In this document: one piece after another, positions 7,973 to 15,096 of the stretch | Numbering within the stretch: the first letter of the stretch is position 1 | Layout: each line of letters begins with the position of its first letter | From: Streptomyces sp. DH-12 | Lineage (GTDB): Bacteria > Actinomycetota > Actinomycetes > Streptomycetales > Streptomycetaceae | Reading direction: 5' to 3' | Assembly: GCF_002899455.1 (NCBI RefSeq) | Contig: NZ_PPFB01000001.1 | Location: forward strand, 6,952,501 to 7,016,500 | Length of the DNA stretch: 64,000 nucleotides | The notes under the pieces: generated by a model | Seen by the model: only the letters and a program-made list of their open reading frames with translations | Database searches by the model: none | What the model was told of the DNA's origin: nothing | Position numbers and translations under genes: made by a program

Positions 7973-9196
7973 TCAGTCCCGGGCGATCTGCGGCGCGATG
8001 TCCTCGGTGAACCGCTCGGGCGCGGCGGCGGCGCGCCGGACCGCGGCCGCCGGGTCGGTGCCGCAGAAGGACGCCTCGAGCGTGGCGCCGAGGGTGGTGT
8101 TCACCGTCCCGTTGTTGGAGGTGTTCGCCAGCGACGCCATGCTGCGGCGGCCGTCGCTCGTGGTGAAGGCGTACGTGTAGTAGCCCTGCACGGTGCCCGT
8201 GTGCCCGTACACCGTGGTGCCGCAGGACAGCGTCCGGCCGCGCAGCCCCAGACCGTACGACTGCTTGCCGTCGGCGGTGACCGGGACCATGGCGGTCATC
8301 TCCCGCACCTGCTCGGCCGGCAGCAGCTTCCCGGAGAGCAGCGCGGAGAAGAACCGGTTGAGGTCCTCGGCGTTCGAGATGACCGCACCCGCGGACTGCG
8401 CCCAGGACACGGTCTGCTCGGTGGAGTCAACCAGCGGCAGCGTGGTGTCGTCCTGGCGGAGGTAACCGCGCGCGTACGACCCGGAGATGGTGGTGCGCGG
8501 GTGGACGTACGACGTGTTCCTCAGCCGCAGGGGCGTGAAGATGCGCTGCTGGTAGTGCGTGGCGACCGGCGTGCCCGTCACGTGCTCGATGATCGCGCCC
8601 AGCGCGACGAAGTTGGTGTTGGAGTAGCTGTACGCGGCGCCCGGCGCGTTGTTCAGCGGCCGTTCCGTCGACAGGTCGATCAGCTCCTGGTAGCTGAAGA
8701 CCTTGTCGCGCACCGCCTCGAAACCCGGGACGGTGTTGTGGAACATGTCGTTGGTGTAGTCGTACAACCCGCTGCGGTGGCTGAGCAGGTGACGCACCGT
8801 GATGCGCTCGTCGGGCAGCGGCTTCGGCAGGTAGCGGTCGGCCGGGGCGTCGAGGTCGATCCGCCCCTCGGCGACGAGCTGCATCAGCACCACCGTGGTG
8901 AACGTCTTGCTGACGCTCCCCACGCGGAACCGCCGCCCGGTGTCCATCGGCGTGTGGGCGGCGGTGTCGGCCTCGCCGGTGGCGACGCGGTAACTCCTCA
9001 GCCCCTCGTCGATCCGGGTCAGCGCGCCGGGAGCGCCCTGGGACAGCGCCGTCCGGTGCACCGCGGCGACGGCGGCGACGTCCGGCGCCGGCAGCGGGGG
9101 AGCGGTGGTGCCGGCGAGGGCGGGGGACGCCGCCAGCGTGACGATCAGGGTGGAACCGGCGAGCGCGACGCTCACGTCTTTGATCCGCATCCGCAT
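7973..9196 (-). CDS. secreted serine hydrolase (class C beta-lactamase / D-Ala-D-Ala carboxypeptidase fold)
   Basis: 407 aa from the ATG at 9196 (a second ATG at 9190 is possible; AGGAAAG lies just upstream). A signal peptide ends at about SPALAG. Catalytic motifs are SVSK (SxxK nucleophile and base), YSN (YxN) and HTGTVQG (the KTG-equivalent box). This matches the Streptomyces R61-like DD-peptidase/esterase group. It acts outside the cell on peptidoglycan peptides or small esters. The gene stands alone, with the bidirectional terminator downstream. Confidence 0.92.
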   Translation of the reverse strand: MRMRIKDVSVALAGSTLIVTLAASPALAGTTAPPLPAPDVAAVAAVHRTALSQGAPGALTRIDEGLRSYRVATGEADTAAHTPMDTGRRFRVGSVSKTFTTVVLMQLVAEGRIDLDAPADRYLPKPLPDERITVRHLLSHRSGLYDYTNDMFHNTVPGFEAVRDKVFSYQELIDLSTERPLNNAPGAAYSYSNTNFVALGAIIEHVTGTPVATHYQQRIFTPLRLRNTSYVHPRTTISGSYARGYLRQDDTTLPLVDSTEQTVSWAQSAGAVISNAEDLNRFFSALLSGKLLPAEQVREMTAMVPVTADGKQSYGLGLRGRTLSCGTTVYGHTGTVQGYYTYAFTTSDGRRSMASLANTSNNGTVNTTLGATLEASFCGTDPAAAVRRAAAAPERFTEDIAPQIARD

Positions 9197-9372
9197 CTTT
9201 CCTGAGTGTGGGGGAAGGACAGGCGCCTGCGGCCGGGACAAGCTCAACTGCCTTATCGGAAAAGCACGTTGGTGAAGTCACGTGAGGCCGGGGCGGCAAC
9301 GTCTGCATCGTAGTGCAGGGGCGCCCCGCCGATCCGCCGTTCCAACCCGGCGTGGCGCACCCCGCGTTGTCC

Positions 9373-9891
9373 TCACCCGGCCCTGGTCGCGTGCCCCTCG
9401 CCGGCCGGGCGGACCGGGTAGCGATACGTCTCCGCCGCCCCGCGGGGACGCGCCTCGGGCCACACGCAGTCCAGCACCGAGGCCGACGGACCGAACAACG
9501 CGGACGGCACCGCGTCGCGCGCGAACCACTCCCAGCGCACGATCTTGTCCGGTTCCGTCACCGTGGGCGTGCCGGCCGCCCCCTCGGCGACCGCGGCGGC
9601 GGTGACCCGGGTGAGTCCGCGCAGGCCGTCCACCACGACCGCCAGCACCCGTACGGCCGTGGCCGGCACGGACAGCCCGGTCTCCTCCGCCAACTCCCGC
9701 ACGGCCGCCGTCTCGAAGTCCTCACCCGGGTCCACCTTGCCGCCCGGCAGCTCCCACCGCCCGTCGTGGCCCAGACCGAGCAGGACGCGGCCGGATTCGT
9801 CGAGGACGGCGATGCCGACGCCCGTCAGGCTGTGCGGCGTGGGGCGGGCGCGCTCGGGGCGCTCCGCTGCGGTGTGTTCGGCGCTGTTCAC
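9373..9891 (-). CDS. Nudix hydrolase
   Basis: 172 aa. The Nudix box GGKVDPGEDFETAAVRELAE, continuing ETGL, fits Gx5Ex7REUxEExGU exactly. The family hydrolyses nucleoside diphosphates linked to another group. The preceding GRWELPGGKVDPGE style is common in MutT-like enzymes that clean oxidised nucleotides, but substrate cannot be assigned. The start is GTG at 9891 with AAGGG four bases upstream. It is a single gene; its 5' side faces the MurNAc locus. Confidence 0.93.
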   Translation of the reverse strand: MNSAEHTAAERPERARPTPHSLTGVGIAVLDESGRVLLGLGHDGRWELPGGKVDPGEDFETAAVRELAEETGLSVPATAVRVLAVVVDGLRGLTRVTAAAVAEGAAGTPTVTEPDKIVRWEWFARDAVPSALFGPSASVLDCVWPEARPRGAAETYRYPVRPAGEGHATRAG

Positions 9892-9962
9892 GGGTCCCTT
9901 CTACACGTTCCCGGGGGCGCTCCGGGCGAGGTGTGCCCGACGACCCTTGACGCACGCGAGGG

Positions 9963-10009
9963 CTGAAAATATCTTTCAGGACCAAGTGATCGACCGAAAG
10001 TAAATTTCG
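9963..10009. promoter_or_regulatory. paired inverted-repeat operators before the MurNAc locus
   Basis: Two sites share the form GAAA-N5-TTTC: CTGAAAATATCTTTCAG at 9963-9979 (6-bp arms) and CGAAAGTAAATTTCG at 9995-10009 (5-bp arms). Their centres are 31 bp apart, about three helical turns, so a dimeric repressor could bind both on one face. They lie 13 bp upstream of the murQ-like frame. The form suits RpiR/MurR-type regulators, which often control MurNAc genes, but no such regulator gene lies in the window. Confidence 0.6.
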
Positions 10010-10021
10010 ACCCGCAGGAGC

Positions 10022-10477
10022 GTGACTTTCGTGCCCGCCGCAGACGCCGTGGGGAGCGGCCGGTTGTGTGAGCAACCGGCCACCGTGACCACGGAGGCGT
10101 ACCGCCCGGAGCCGGCGGACGTCGACCGCCCGCCCGCCCTCGGCATCGTCCGCTTCATGAACGCGCAGGACGTCACCGTCACCACGGCTGCCGCCGCCCG
10201 GCTGCCGCGGATCGCCGCCGCGATCGACGGCGTCACCGAGCGCATGACCCGCGGCGGCCGGCTCGTCCACGCCGTCGCCGGCACGGCAGGACGACTCGGC
10301 ATCCTCGCCACCGGCGCCCGCGGCGAGTCCGCCGAGACCGCCCTCGCCGGCAACGGCGGCGAGGGCGGGAACACCATGCTCACCCTCCGGGCGTCCGTGG
10401 ACGCCCCGACCGCAGCCCGCCTGCCGCAGGACGCCCACGGGCGCCCGCGCAAGGCACCGGAAGCCGCAGCCGCCTGA
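10022..10477 (+). pseudogene. murQ: internally deleted MurNAc-6-phosphate etherase (murQ) remnant
   Basis: The frame is open for 151 codons, half the roughly 300 of MurQ. Residues 24-95 follow the MurQ N-terminus: TTEAYRPEPADVD matches the usual TTE-R-D region, LGIVRFMNAQD the next helix, and GGRLVHAVAGTAGRLGILA the sugar-phosphate loop normally written GAGTSGRLGVLD. Right after this the sequence jumps to a stretch resembling the MurQ C-terminus (ESAETALAGNGGEGG, then APTAARLPQDAHGR). About 150 residues between, including the catalytic Glu region after the loop, are absent. The start is GTG at 10022 or, better spaced from AGGAG at 10016-10020, GTG at 10031. The ether cleavage reaction cannot be performed as written. 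Confidence 0.72.
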
Positions 10478-10516
10478 CGCGGCCTGCCCCACCTCACAGC
10501 AAGGCATGACCGCACC

Positions 10517-12034
10517 ATGAGCGAAGAGAACAAGCATCGCGCCACCGCCGCCGCCCTCCTCCCCCTGGTCGGAGGCGCGGCGAACGTGGCATCGGTGGCC
10601 CACTGCATGACCCGGCTCCGGCTCGGGCTGCGCGACCGGTCCCTCGTCCAGGAGGAGGCGCTCAGGGCGCTGCCCGCGGTCATGGGGGTCGTCGAGGACG
10701 ACACCTACCAGATCGTGCTGGGCCCCGGCACCGTGGCTCGTGTCACCCCCGAGTTCGAGGCCCTGGTCGAGGCGCAGCGCGCCGACGTCCCGGAGGAGCC
10801 CGCCGCCCCCGCGGGCGGGGCCGACCCCGTCACGGCCGAGGAGCTGGCGGCCCAGGGCGCGGCGCTCAGGGCGGAGCGGAAGGCGAGGAACGCCACCCCG
10901 TTCAAGCTGTTCCTGCGGCGCATCGCGAACATCTTCGTGCCGCTCATCCCCGCGCTCATCGGCTGCGGCATCATCGCCGGCCTCAACGGCCTGCTCGTCA
11001 ACCTCGGCTGGCTGCCCGGCATCACCCCGGCCCTGGCCGCCATCGCCTCCGGCTTCATGGCGCTGATCGCCGTCTTCGTCGGCTACAACACGGCCAAGGA
11101 GTTCGGCGGCACCCCCGTCCTCGGCGGCGCCGTCGCGTCGATCATCGTCTACGCCAAGGTGGCCGACGTCGAGGCGTTCGGCCAGCAGCTGTCACCCGGC
11201 CAGGGCGGTGTGCTCGGCGCGCTCGCCGCGGCCTGCCTCGGCGTGTACGTCGAGAAGCGGTGCCGGCGCTGGGTCCCCGAGTCCGTCGACGTGCTGGTCA
11301 CGCCCACCGTCACCGTGCTGGTCTCCGGCCTTGCGACCCTGTTCGGCCTGATGTTCCTCGCCGGTGAGGTGTCGTCCTGGATCGGCGACGCCGCCGACTG
11401 GCTGCTCGCCCACGGCGGCGCGGGCGCCGGCCTCCTCCTCGGCGGTCTCTTCCTCCCGCTGGTCATGCTGGGCCTGCACCAGGCGCTCATCCCCATCCAC
11501 ACCACGCTGATCGAGGGGGCGGGCTTCACCGTCCTGCTGCCGATCCTCGCCATGGCGGGCGCGGGCCAGGTCGGCGCGGCCATCGCGATCTACTGCCGGC
11601 TGCCCCGCAACACCTCGATCCGCACGACGGTCAAGTCCGCGCTGTGGCCGGGCTTCCTCGGCGTCGGCGAGCCGCTGATCTACGGCGTCTCCCTGCCCCT
11701 CGGCCGCCCCTTCGTCACCGCCTGCGCGGGCGGCGCGTTCGGCGGCGCCTTCGTCGGCCTCTTCAACCAGCTCGGCACGGACGTGGGCGCCACGGCGATC
11801 GGCCCCTCCGGCTGGGCCCTGTTCCCCCTCCTCGACGGCGACCACGGCCTCGCCCGGACGATCGCCGTCTACGGGGCCGGCCTGCTCGTCGGGTACGTGG
11901 CCGGCTTCGTGGCGACGTACTGGTTCGGCTTCACCAGGACGATGCTCGCGGAGCTGAACGTGGCTCCTGACGAGCCGGCGCCGGCGTCCACCGCGCCGGT
12001 GGTGACGGAGGACCGCGTCGTCGGGAAGGTCTGA
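10517..12034 (+). CDS. murP: PTS EIIBC, probable MurNAc transporter MurP
   Basis: 505 aa. The IIB domain occupies residues 1-85 with the phosphorylated Cys30 in AHCMTRLR. A linker of about 45 residues follows, then the IIC membrane domain from about 130 to 490, with about ten hydrophobic segments. The Glc-superfamily layout (IIB before IIC, no IIA) matches E. coli MurP, which depends on the glucose EIIA. The neighbouring murQ remnant suggests MurNAc as the substrate; the protein alone would only say glucose/sucrose/MurNAc family. The ATG at 10517 has only a weak upstream AAGG. With murQ broken, imported MurNAc-6-phosphate would need another etherase copy elsewhere. Confidence 0.8.
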   Translation: MSEENKHRATAAALLPLVGGAANVASVAHCMTRLRLGLRDRSLVQEEALRALPAVMGVVEDDTYQIVLGPGTVARVTPEFEALVEAQRADVPEEPAAPAGGADPVTAEELAAQGAALRAERKARNATPFKLFLRRIANIFVPLIPALIGCGIIAGLNGLLVNLGWLPGITPALAAIASGFMALIAVFVGYNTAKEFGGTPVLGGAVASIIVYAKVADVEAFGQQLSPGQGGVLGALAAACLGVYVEKRCRRWVPESVDVLVTPTVTVLVSGLATLFGLMFLAGEVSSWIGDAADWLLAHGGAGAGLLLGGLFLPLVMLGLHQALIPIHTTLIEGAGFTVLLPILAMAGAGQVGAAIAIYCRLPRNTSIRTTVKSALWPGFLGVGEPLIYGVSLPLGRPFVTACAGGAFGGAFVGLFNQLGTDVGATAIGPSGWALFPLLDGDHGLARTIAVYGAGLLVGYVAGFVATYWFGFTRTMLAELNVAPDEPAPASTAPVVTEDRVVGKV

Positions 12035-12059
12035 CCTCGGCCGCGGCCCCGCCGCGTCC

Positions 12060-12103
12060 GACGCCGCCGCCCGCCCCGCCCGACAGGGGCGGGCAGCGGC
12101 GTC
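12060..12103. terminator. bidirectional terminator
   Basis: Interrupted inverted repeat, GACGCCGC..CCCGCCCC (12060-12077) and GGGGCGGG..GCGGCGTC (12086-12103), between the convergent PTS and exporter genes. Confidence 0.8.
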
Positions 12104-12119
12104 CTGGCATGTCACAGGG

Positions 12120-13301
12120 TCACTGTGCGGCTTCCGTGCGGCGGCGGGGGACGACGACGGCGCGCAGGGGGAGCGCGACGAGCAGCGCGGCGGCCACGAG
12201 GAGCGCGCCGGTCCAGAGCGGCCCGCTCGCGCCGGCCCCGGTGCGGAGGGAGACGGCGGCGAGGAGCGGTCCGGCGGCGGCGCCGACGTTGAGCGCGGCG
12301 GTCGCGTAGGACCCGGCCATGGTGGGGGCGCCGGCCGCTTCGTAGAGGACGCGGGTGATCAGGGTGCTGCCGACGGCGAAGGACAGCGCGCCCTGGACAC
12401 AGACGAGGGCGAGCAGCGCGGCCGGCAGGTCGGCGAGCACGGCCAGGGCGGTCCAGCCGACGAGCAGCAGGGGGCCGCCGACGGAGAGGACGACGTCCGG
12501 CCGCCGGTCGGACAGCCGCCCGGCGACGGTCACACCGACGAAGGAGCCGGCGCCGAAGAGCACCAGGACGACGGAGATCCACAGCTCGCCGAGCCCGGCG
12601 GTGCCGGTGACGACCGGGGCGAGGAAGGTGAAGCAGGCGAAGGTGCCGGCGTTCACCAGGGCGGCGAGCAGGACGAGCAGGAGCAGGCGAGGCTGCCTGA
12701 GCCGGGCGATCTCCCGGCGGAGGGACGGCCCGCCGTCGGCCGGGGTGTCCTGCCCCCGGTGTGCCGGGATGCCGGTGAGGACGCCGAGGGCCGCGGGCAG
12801 GCAGAGCAGGGCGACGGCCCAGAAGGTGGCCCGCCAGTCGAACAGAGTGCCGAGCAGCGACCCGCCGGGGACCCCGGCGACCGTGGCCAGCGTCGTACCC
12901 GACAGCAGGACGGCGAGCGCGCGGCCCTTCCGGTCGGCGGGCACCAGAGCGGCGGCGGTCGTCAGGGCGACGGCGAGGAACCCGGCGTTGGCGAGCGCGG
13001 CGACCACCCGGGTGGCGAACAGGACGGGGAAGCTCGAGGTGGCGGCCCCCACGGCGTGACACGCCAGGAACACGAGGACGAAGCCGAGCAGGCTCGACCG
13101 TCCGGGACGGTTGCGGGCCAGCGCCGCCGTGAGCGGGGCGCCGACCGCCATGCCGACGGCGTAGGCCGAGGTGAGGGCGCCCGCCGTGCCGACGGCGACG
13201 CCGAGGTCGTCGGCGATGTCCGGCAGCAGACCGGCGAGCATGAACTCCGAGGTGCCCATGGCGAAGACGGCCAGGGCGAGCAGGTACAGGGGAAGAGGCA
13301 T
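12120..13301 (-). CDS. cmlR: MFS exporter, chloramphenicol-resistance (CmlR/Cml) type
   Basis: 393 aa with 12 predicted membrane segments. The opening LALAVFAMGTSEFMLAGLLP, the RVVAALANAGFLAVAL segment and VLLSGTTLATVAGVPGG are characteristic of the DHA1 exporters from Streptomyces known as Cml/CmlR (chloramphenicol efflux; two copies exist in S. coelicolor). Resistance to chloramphenicol is a family-based expectation. The gene stands alone, facing away from the broken LPMO gene. Confidence 0.87.
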   Translation of the reverse strand: MPLPLYLLALAVFAMGTSEFMLAGLLPDIADDLGVAVGTAGALTSAYAVGMAVGAPLTAALARNRPGRSSLLGFVLVFLACHAVGAATSSFPVLFATRVVAALANAGFLAVALTTAAALVPADRKGRALAVLLSGTTLATVAGVPGGSLLGTLFDWRATFWAVALLCLPAALGVLTGIPAHRGQDTPADGGPSLRREIARLRQPRLLLLVLLAALVNAGTFACFTFLAPVVTGTAGLGELWISVVLVLFGAGSFVGVTVAGRLSDRRPDVVLSVGGPLLLVGWTALAVLADLPAALLALVCVQGALSFAVGSTLITRVLYEAAGAPTMAGSYATAALNVGAAAGPLLAAVSLRTGAGASGPLWTGALLVAAALLVALPLRAVVVPRRRTEAAQ

Positions 13302-13479
13302 CGAGTGGCTCCGGGCCGAGGAGAGGGACGGGTGAACGTCATCTCGTCAGCGCGGCCGGCCCCCGAGGCACCAGGGCAGGCCGACCCGGCCGGGTGGTGC
13401 GGCAGGTGATCGGCTCAGTGGTGCAGGGGGCTGACGGCGCGACCGAAAGCCCCCACCCTGTCCGACTCGGGACTCGACA

Positions 13480-13800
13480 TGCGTCGCACGGTACCGGAAC
13501 GGCGGAGGCGGGGGCACCTCGTTCTGTACGACCAGGCGTCGCACGGCGCGGACCACTTCAAGGTCCACGTGAGCAAGGAGGGCTTCGATCCGAAGACCGA
13601 GAAGCTCGGCTGGGACGACCTGGACTTCATCACCCGGACCGGCCGCTTCGCCCCGGCGAAACATCACCTTCCCGGTGCAGACCTCCGGCTGCTCCGGACA
13701 CCACATCGTCCTCACCGTCTGGCAGGCCTCGCACCTCGACCAGGCCTACCTGGTGTGCAGCGACGCGGACTTCGGCCGAGTCCCGAAGCACGGCGCGGCC
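13480..13800 (+). pseudogene. frameshifted AA10 lytic polysaccharide monooxygenase fragment
   Basis: In one frame (13497-13660) the sequence reads YDQASHGADHFKVHVSKEGF followed by DPKTEKLGWDDLDFITRTGRF. In the next frame (from about 13663) it reads ITFPVQTSGCSGHHIVLTVW followed by QASHLDQAYLVCSDADFG. Together these are the middle and C-terminal part of an AA10 chitin/cellulose-oxidising enzyme, including the YWQASHxDQxYxxCSDxxF ending. A one-base shift separates them. The signal peptide and the N-terminal copper-binding His that define activity are missing. The gene is therefore dead unless the shift is a sequencing error, and even then the start is lost. Confidence 0.75.
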
Positions 13801-14006
13801 CGGTCCGGCGACCCCCGCCGGACCGGGCCGCTGCCGCGCCCGGGCATCCCGGCGGCCGGGCCGCTCCAGCGGCCATGGCGACGTCTCAGACGTCACCGTC
13901 CGCGGCGTGAAGTCCTCGAAGTCACCCGGAGCACACCGCCGACACCGTGCTCGCACCGGTCCGCACGGTCGCCGCGACCGACGCGATGTCATGAGCCGAC
14001 ACGGCC

Positions 14007-14107
14007 GGGAAGGGACCGGCGGGAAAGGAGCGGAGGGGAAAGGAGCGGAGGGGAAAGGAGCGGAGGGGAAAGGAGCGGAGGGGAAAGGAGCGGAGGGGAA
14101 AGGAAAG
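14007..14107. repeat. 15-bp tandem repeat (VNTR)
   Basis: Five exact copies of GGGAAAGGAGCGGAG (14021-14095), with a degenerate copy before (14007-14020) and a partial copy after (14096-14107). The unit length is a multiple of three and the + strand would read as GKGAE repeats in an otherwise non-coding frame. Every unit carries a ribosome-site-like AAAGGAG. It lies 95 bp upstream of the secreted phosphatase-fold gene and is a good strain-typing locus. Confidence 0.95.
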
Positions 14108-14146
14108 GCCAAGGCGCTCGGCCGCCGGTCTCGCCTGTGCTTCCAT

Positions 14147-14181
14147 GCGGTGTCGACGCACCGACTGTGCGTCAACACCGC
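14147..14181. promoter_or_regulatory. 15-bp inverted repeat before the secreted nuclease/phosphatase-like gene
   Basis: Arms GCGGTGTCGACGCAC (14147-14161) and GTGCGTCAACACCGC (14167-14181) match at 14 of 15 positions around a CGACT loop, ending 20 bp before the ATG at 14202. It is either an operator or a 5' UTR hairpin close to the ribosome site. Confidence 0.6.
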
Positions 14182-14201
14182 ACCCGCACACAGGAGAAGG
14201 C

Positions 14202-15086
14202 ATGCCGTCAGGACCCAGACGTCCCGCCCGCACCGTCCGTGCCGCCGCCGTGCTCCTCGCCGCCGTCCTGTCGCTCACCGCGGCGCCGGCCACGGCGGCC
14301 GGGGACGCCTCCCCGTCCGGCTCCCGCGCACCCGCCGTGCCGCTCCGCGTGGCGACGTACAACATCCACGCGGGGGCGGGGGAGGACCAGGTCTTCGACC
14401 TCGACCGGACCGCCGACGCCCTGCGCGAGCTGAAGGCCGACGTGATCGGGCTGCAGGAGGTCGACGTCCACTGGGGCGACCGCAGCGCCTTCGTGGACGA
14501 GGCCCGCGCGCTCGCCGAGAAGCTCCGCATGCGGGTCTTCTTCGCGCCGGTCTACGACCTCGACCCGGCCGTCGAGGGCGGCGAACGCCGGCAGTACGGC
14601 GTGGCCGTGCTCAGCCGCCACCCGGTGCTGCACGCCGAGAACCACGAGATCACCCGGCTGTCCACCCAGACCCCCGACCCCGTGCCCGCCCCGGCGCCCG
14701 GCTTCGCCGAGATCGTGATCCGGGTCGAGGGCGTACGGACGCACGTCTACAGCACGCACCTGGACTACCGCGCCGACCCGTCGGTCCGCGCCGCCCAGGT
14801 GGCCGACATGCTGGAGGTCCTGGCGGACGACCGGGGGCCGAGGATCCTGGTCGGCGACTTCAACGCCGAGCCGTCCGCACCCGAACTGGCGCCGCTGTGG
14901 CACACCCTGCGCGACGCCGCACCCGACGCCGGCGCCACCTACCCGGCGACCGCACCGGAGAAGCGGATCGACCTGATCACCGTCTCGCGCGGGATCACCG
15001 TCACCGGCGCGCGCACGCACGCCACCGGCGCGTCGGACCACCGGCCGGTCGTCGCCGACCTGCGTCTGCCCCGCAAGGGCCGCTGA
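14202..15086 (+). CDS. secreted endonuclease/exonuclease/phosphatase-family protein
   Basis: 294 aa from ATG 14202, with AGGAGAAGG immediately upstream; the longer in-frame start at 14145 lies inside the inverted repeat and lacks a ribosome site. The signal peptide spans about residues 1-34 (RAAAVLLAAVLSLTAAPATAA). Fold motifs are ATYNIHAG, the metal-binding Glu in VIGLQEVD, THLDYR, the VGDFNAEP motif and the C-terminal SDHRPVV catalytic His. The family includes DNase I, sphingomyelinase and inositol-phosphate phosphatases. Export and small size suit a phosphodiesterase or lipase-type role outside the cell. The stop is 10 bp from the convergent exporter stop. Confidence 0.92.
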   Translation: MPSGPRRPARTVRAAAVLLAAVLSLTAAPATAAGDASPSGSRAPAVPLRVATYNIHAGAGEDQVFDLDRTADALRELKADVIGLQEVDVHWGDRSAFVDEARALAEKLRMRVFFAPVYDLDPAVEGGERRQYGVAVLSRHPVLHAENHEITRLSTQTPDPVPAPAPGFAEIVIRVEGVRTHVYSTHLDYRADPSVRAAQVADMLEVLADDRGPRILVGDFNAEPSAPELAPLWHTLRDAAPDAGATYPATAPEKRIDLITVSRGITVTGARTHATGASDHRPVVADLRLPRKGR

Positions 15087-15096
15087 ACCGGCGTCC

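Noticed and set aside
10517..12034. Glucose- or GlcNAc-specific PTS permease
   Set aside because: The family alone allows it, but the adjoining murQ remnant favours MurNAc; kept as an alternative with lower confidence.
14021..14095. CRISPR array
   Set aside because: Repeats of 15 bp abut directly without spacers; a simple tandem repeat.
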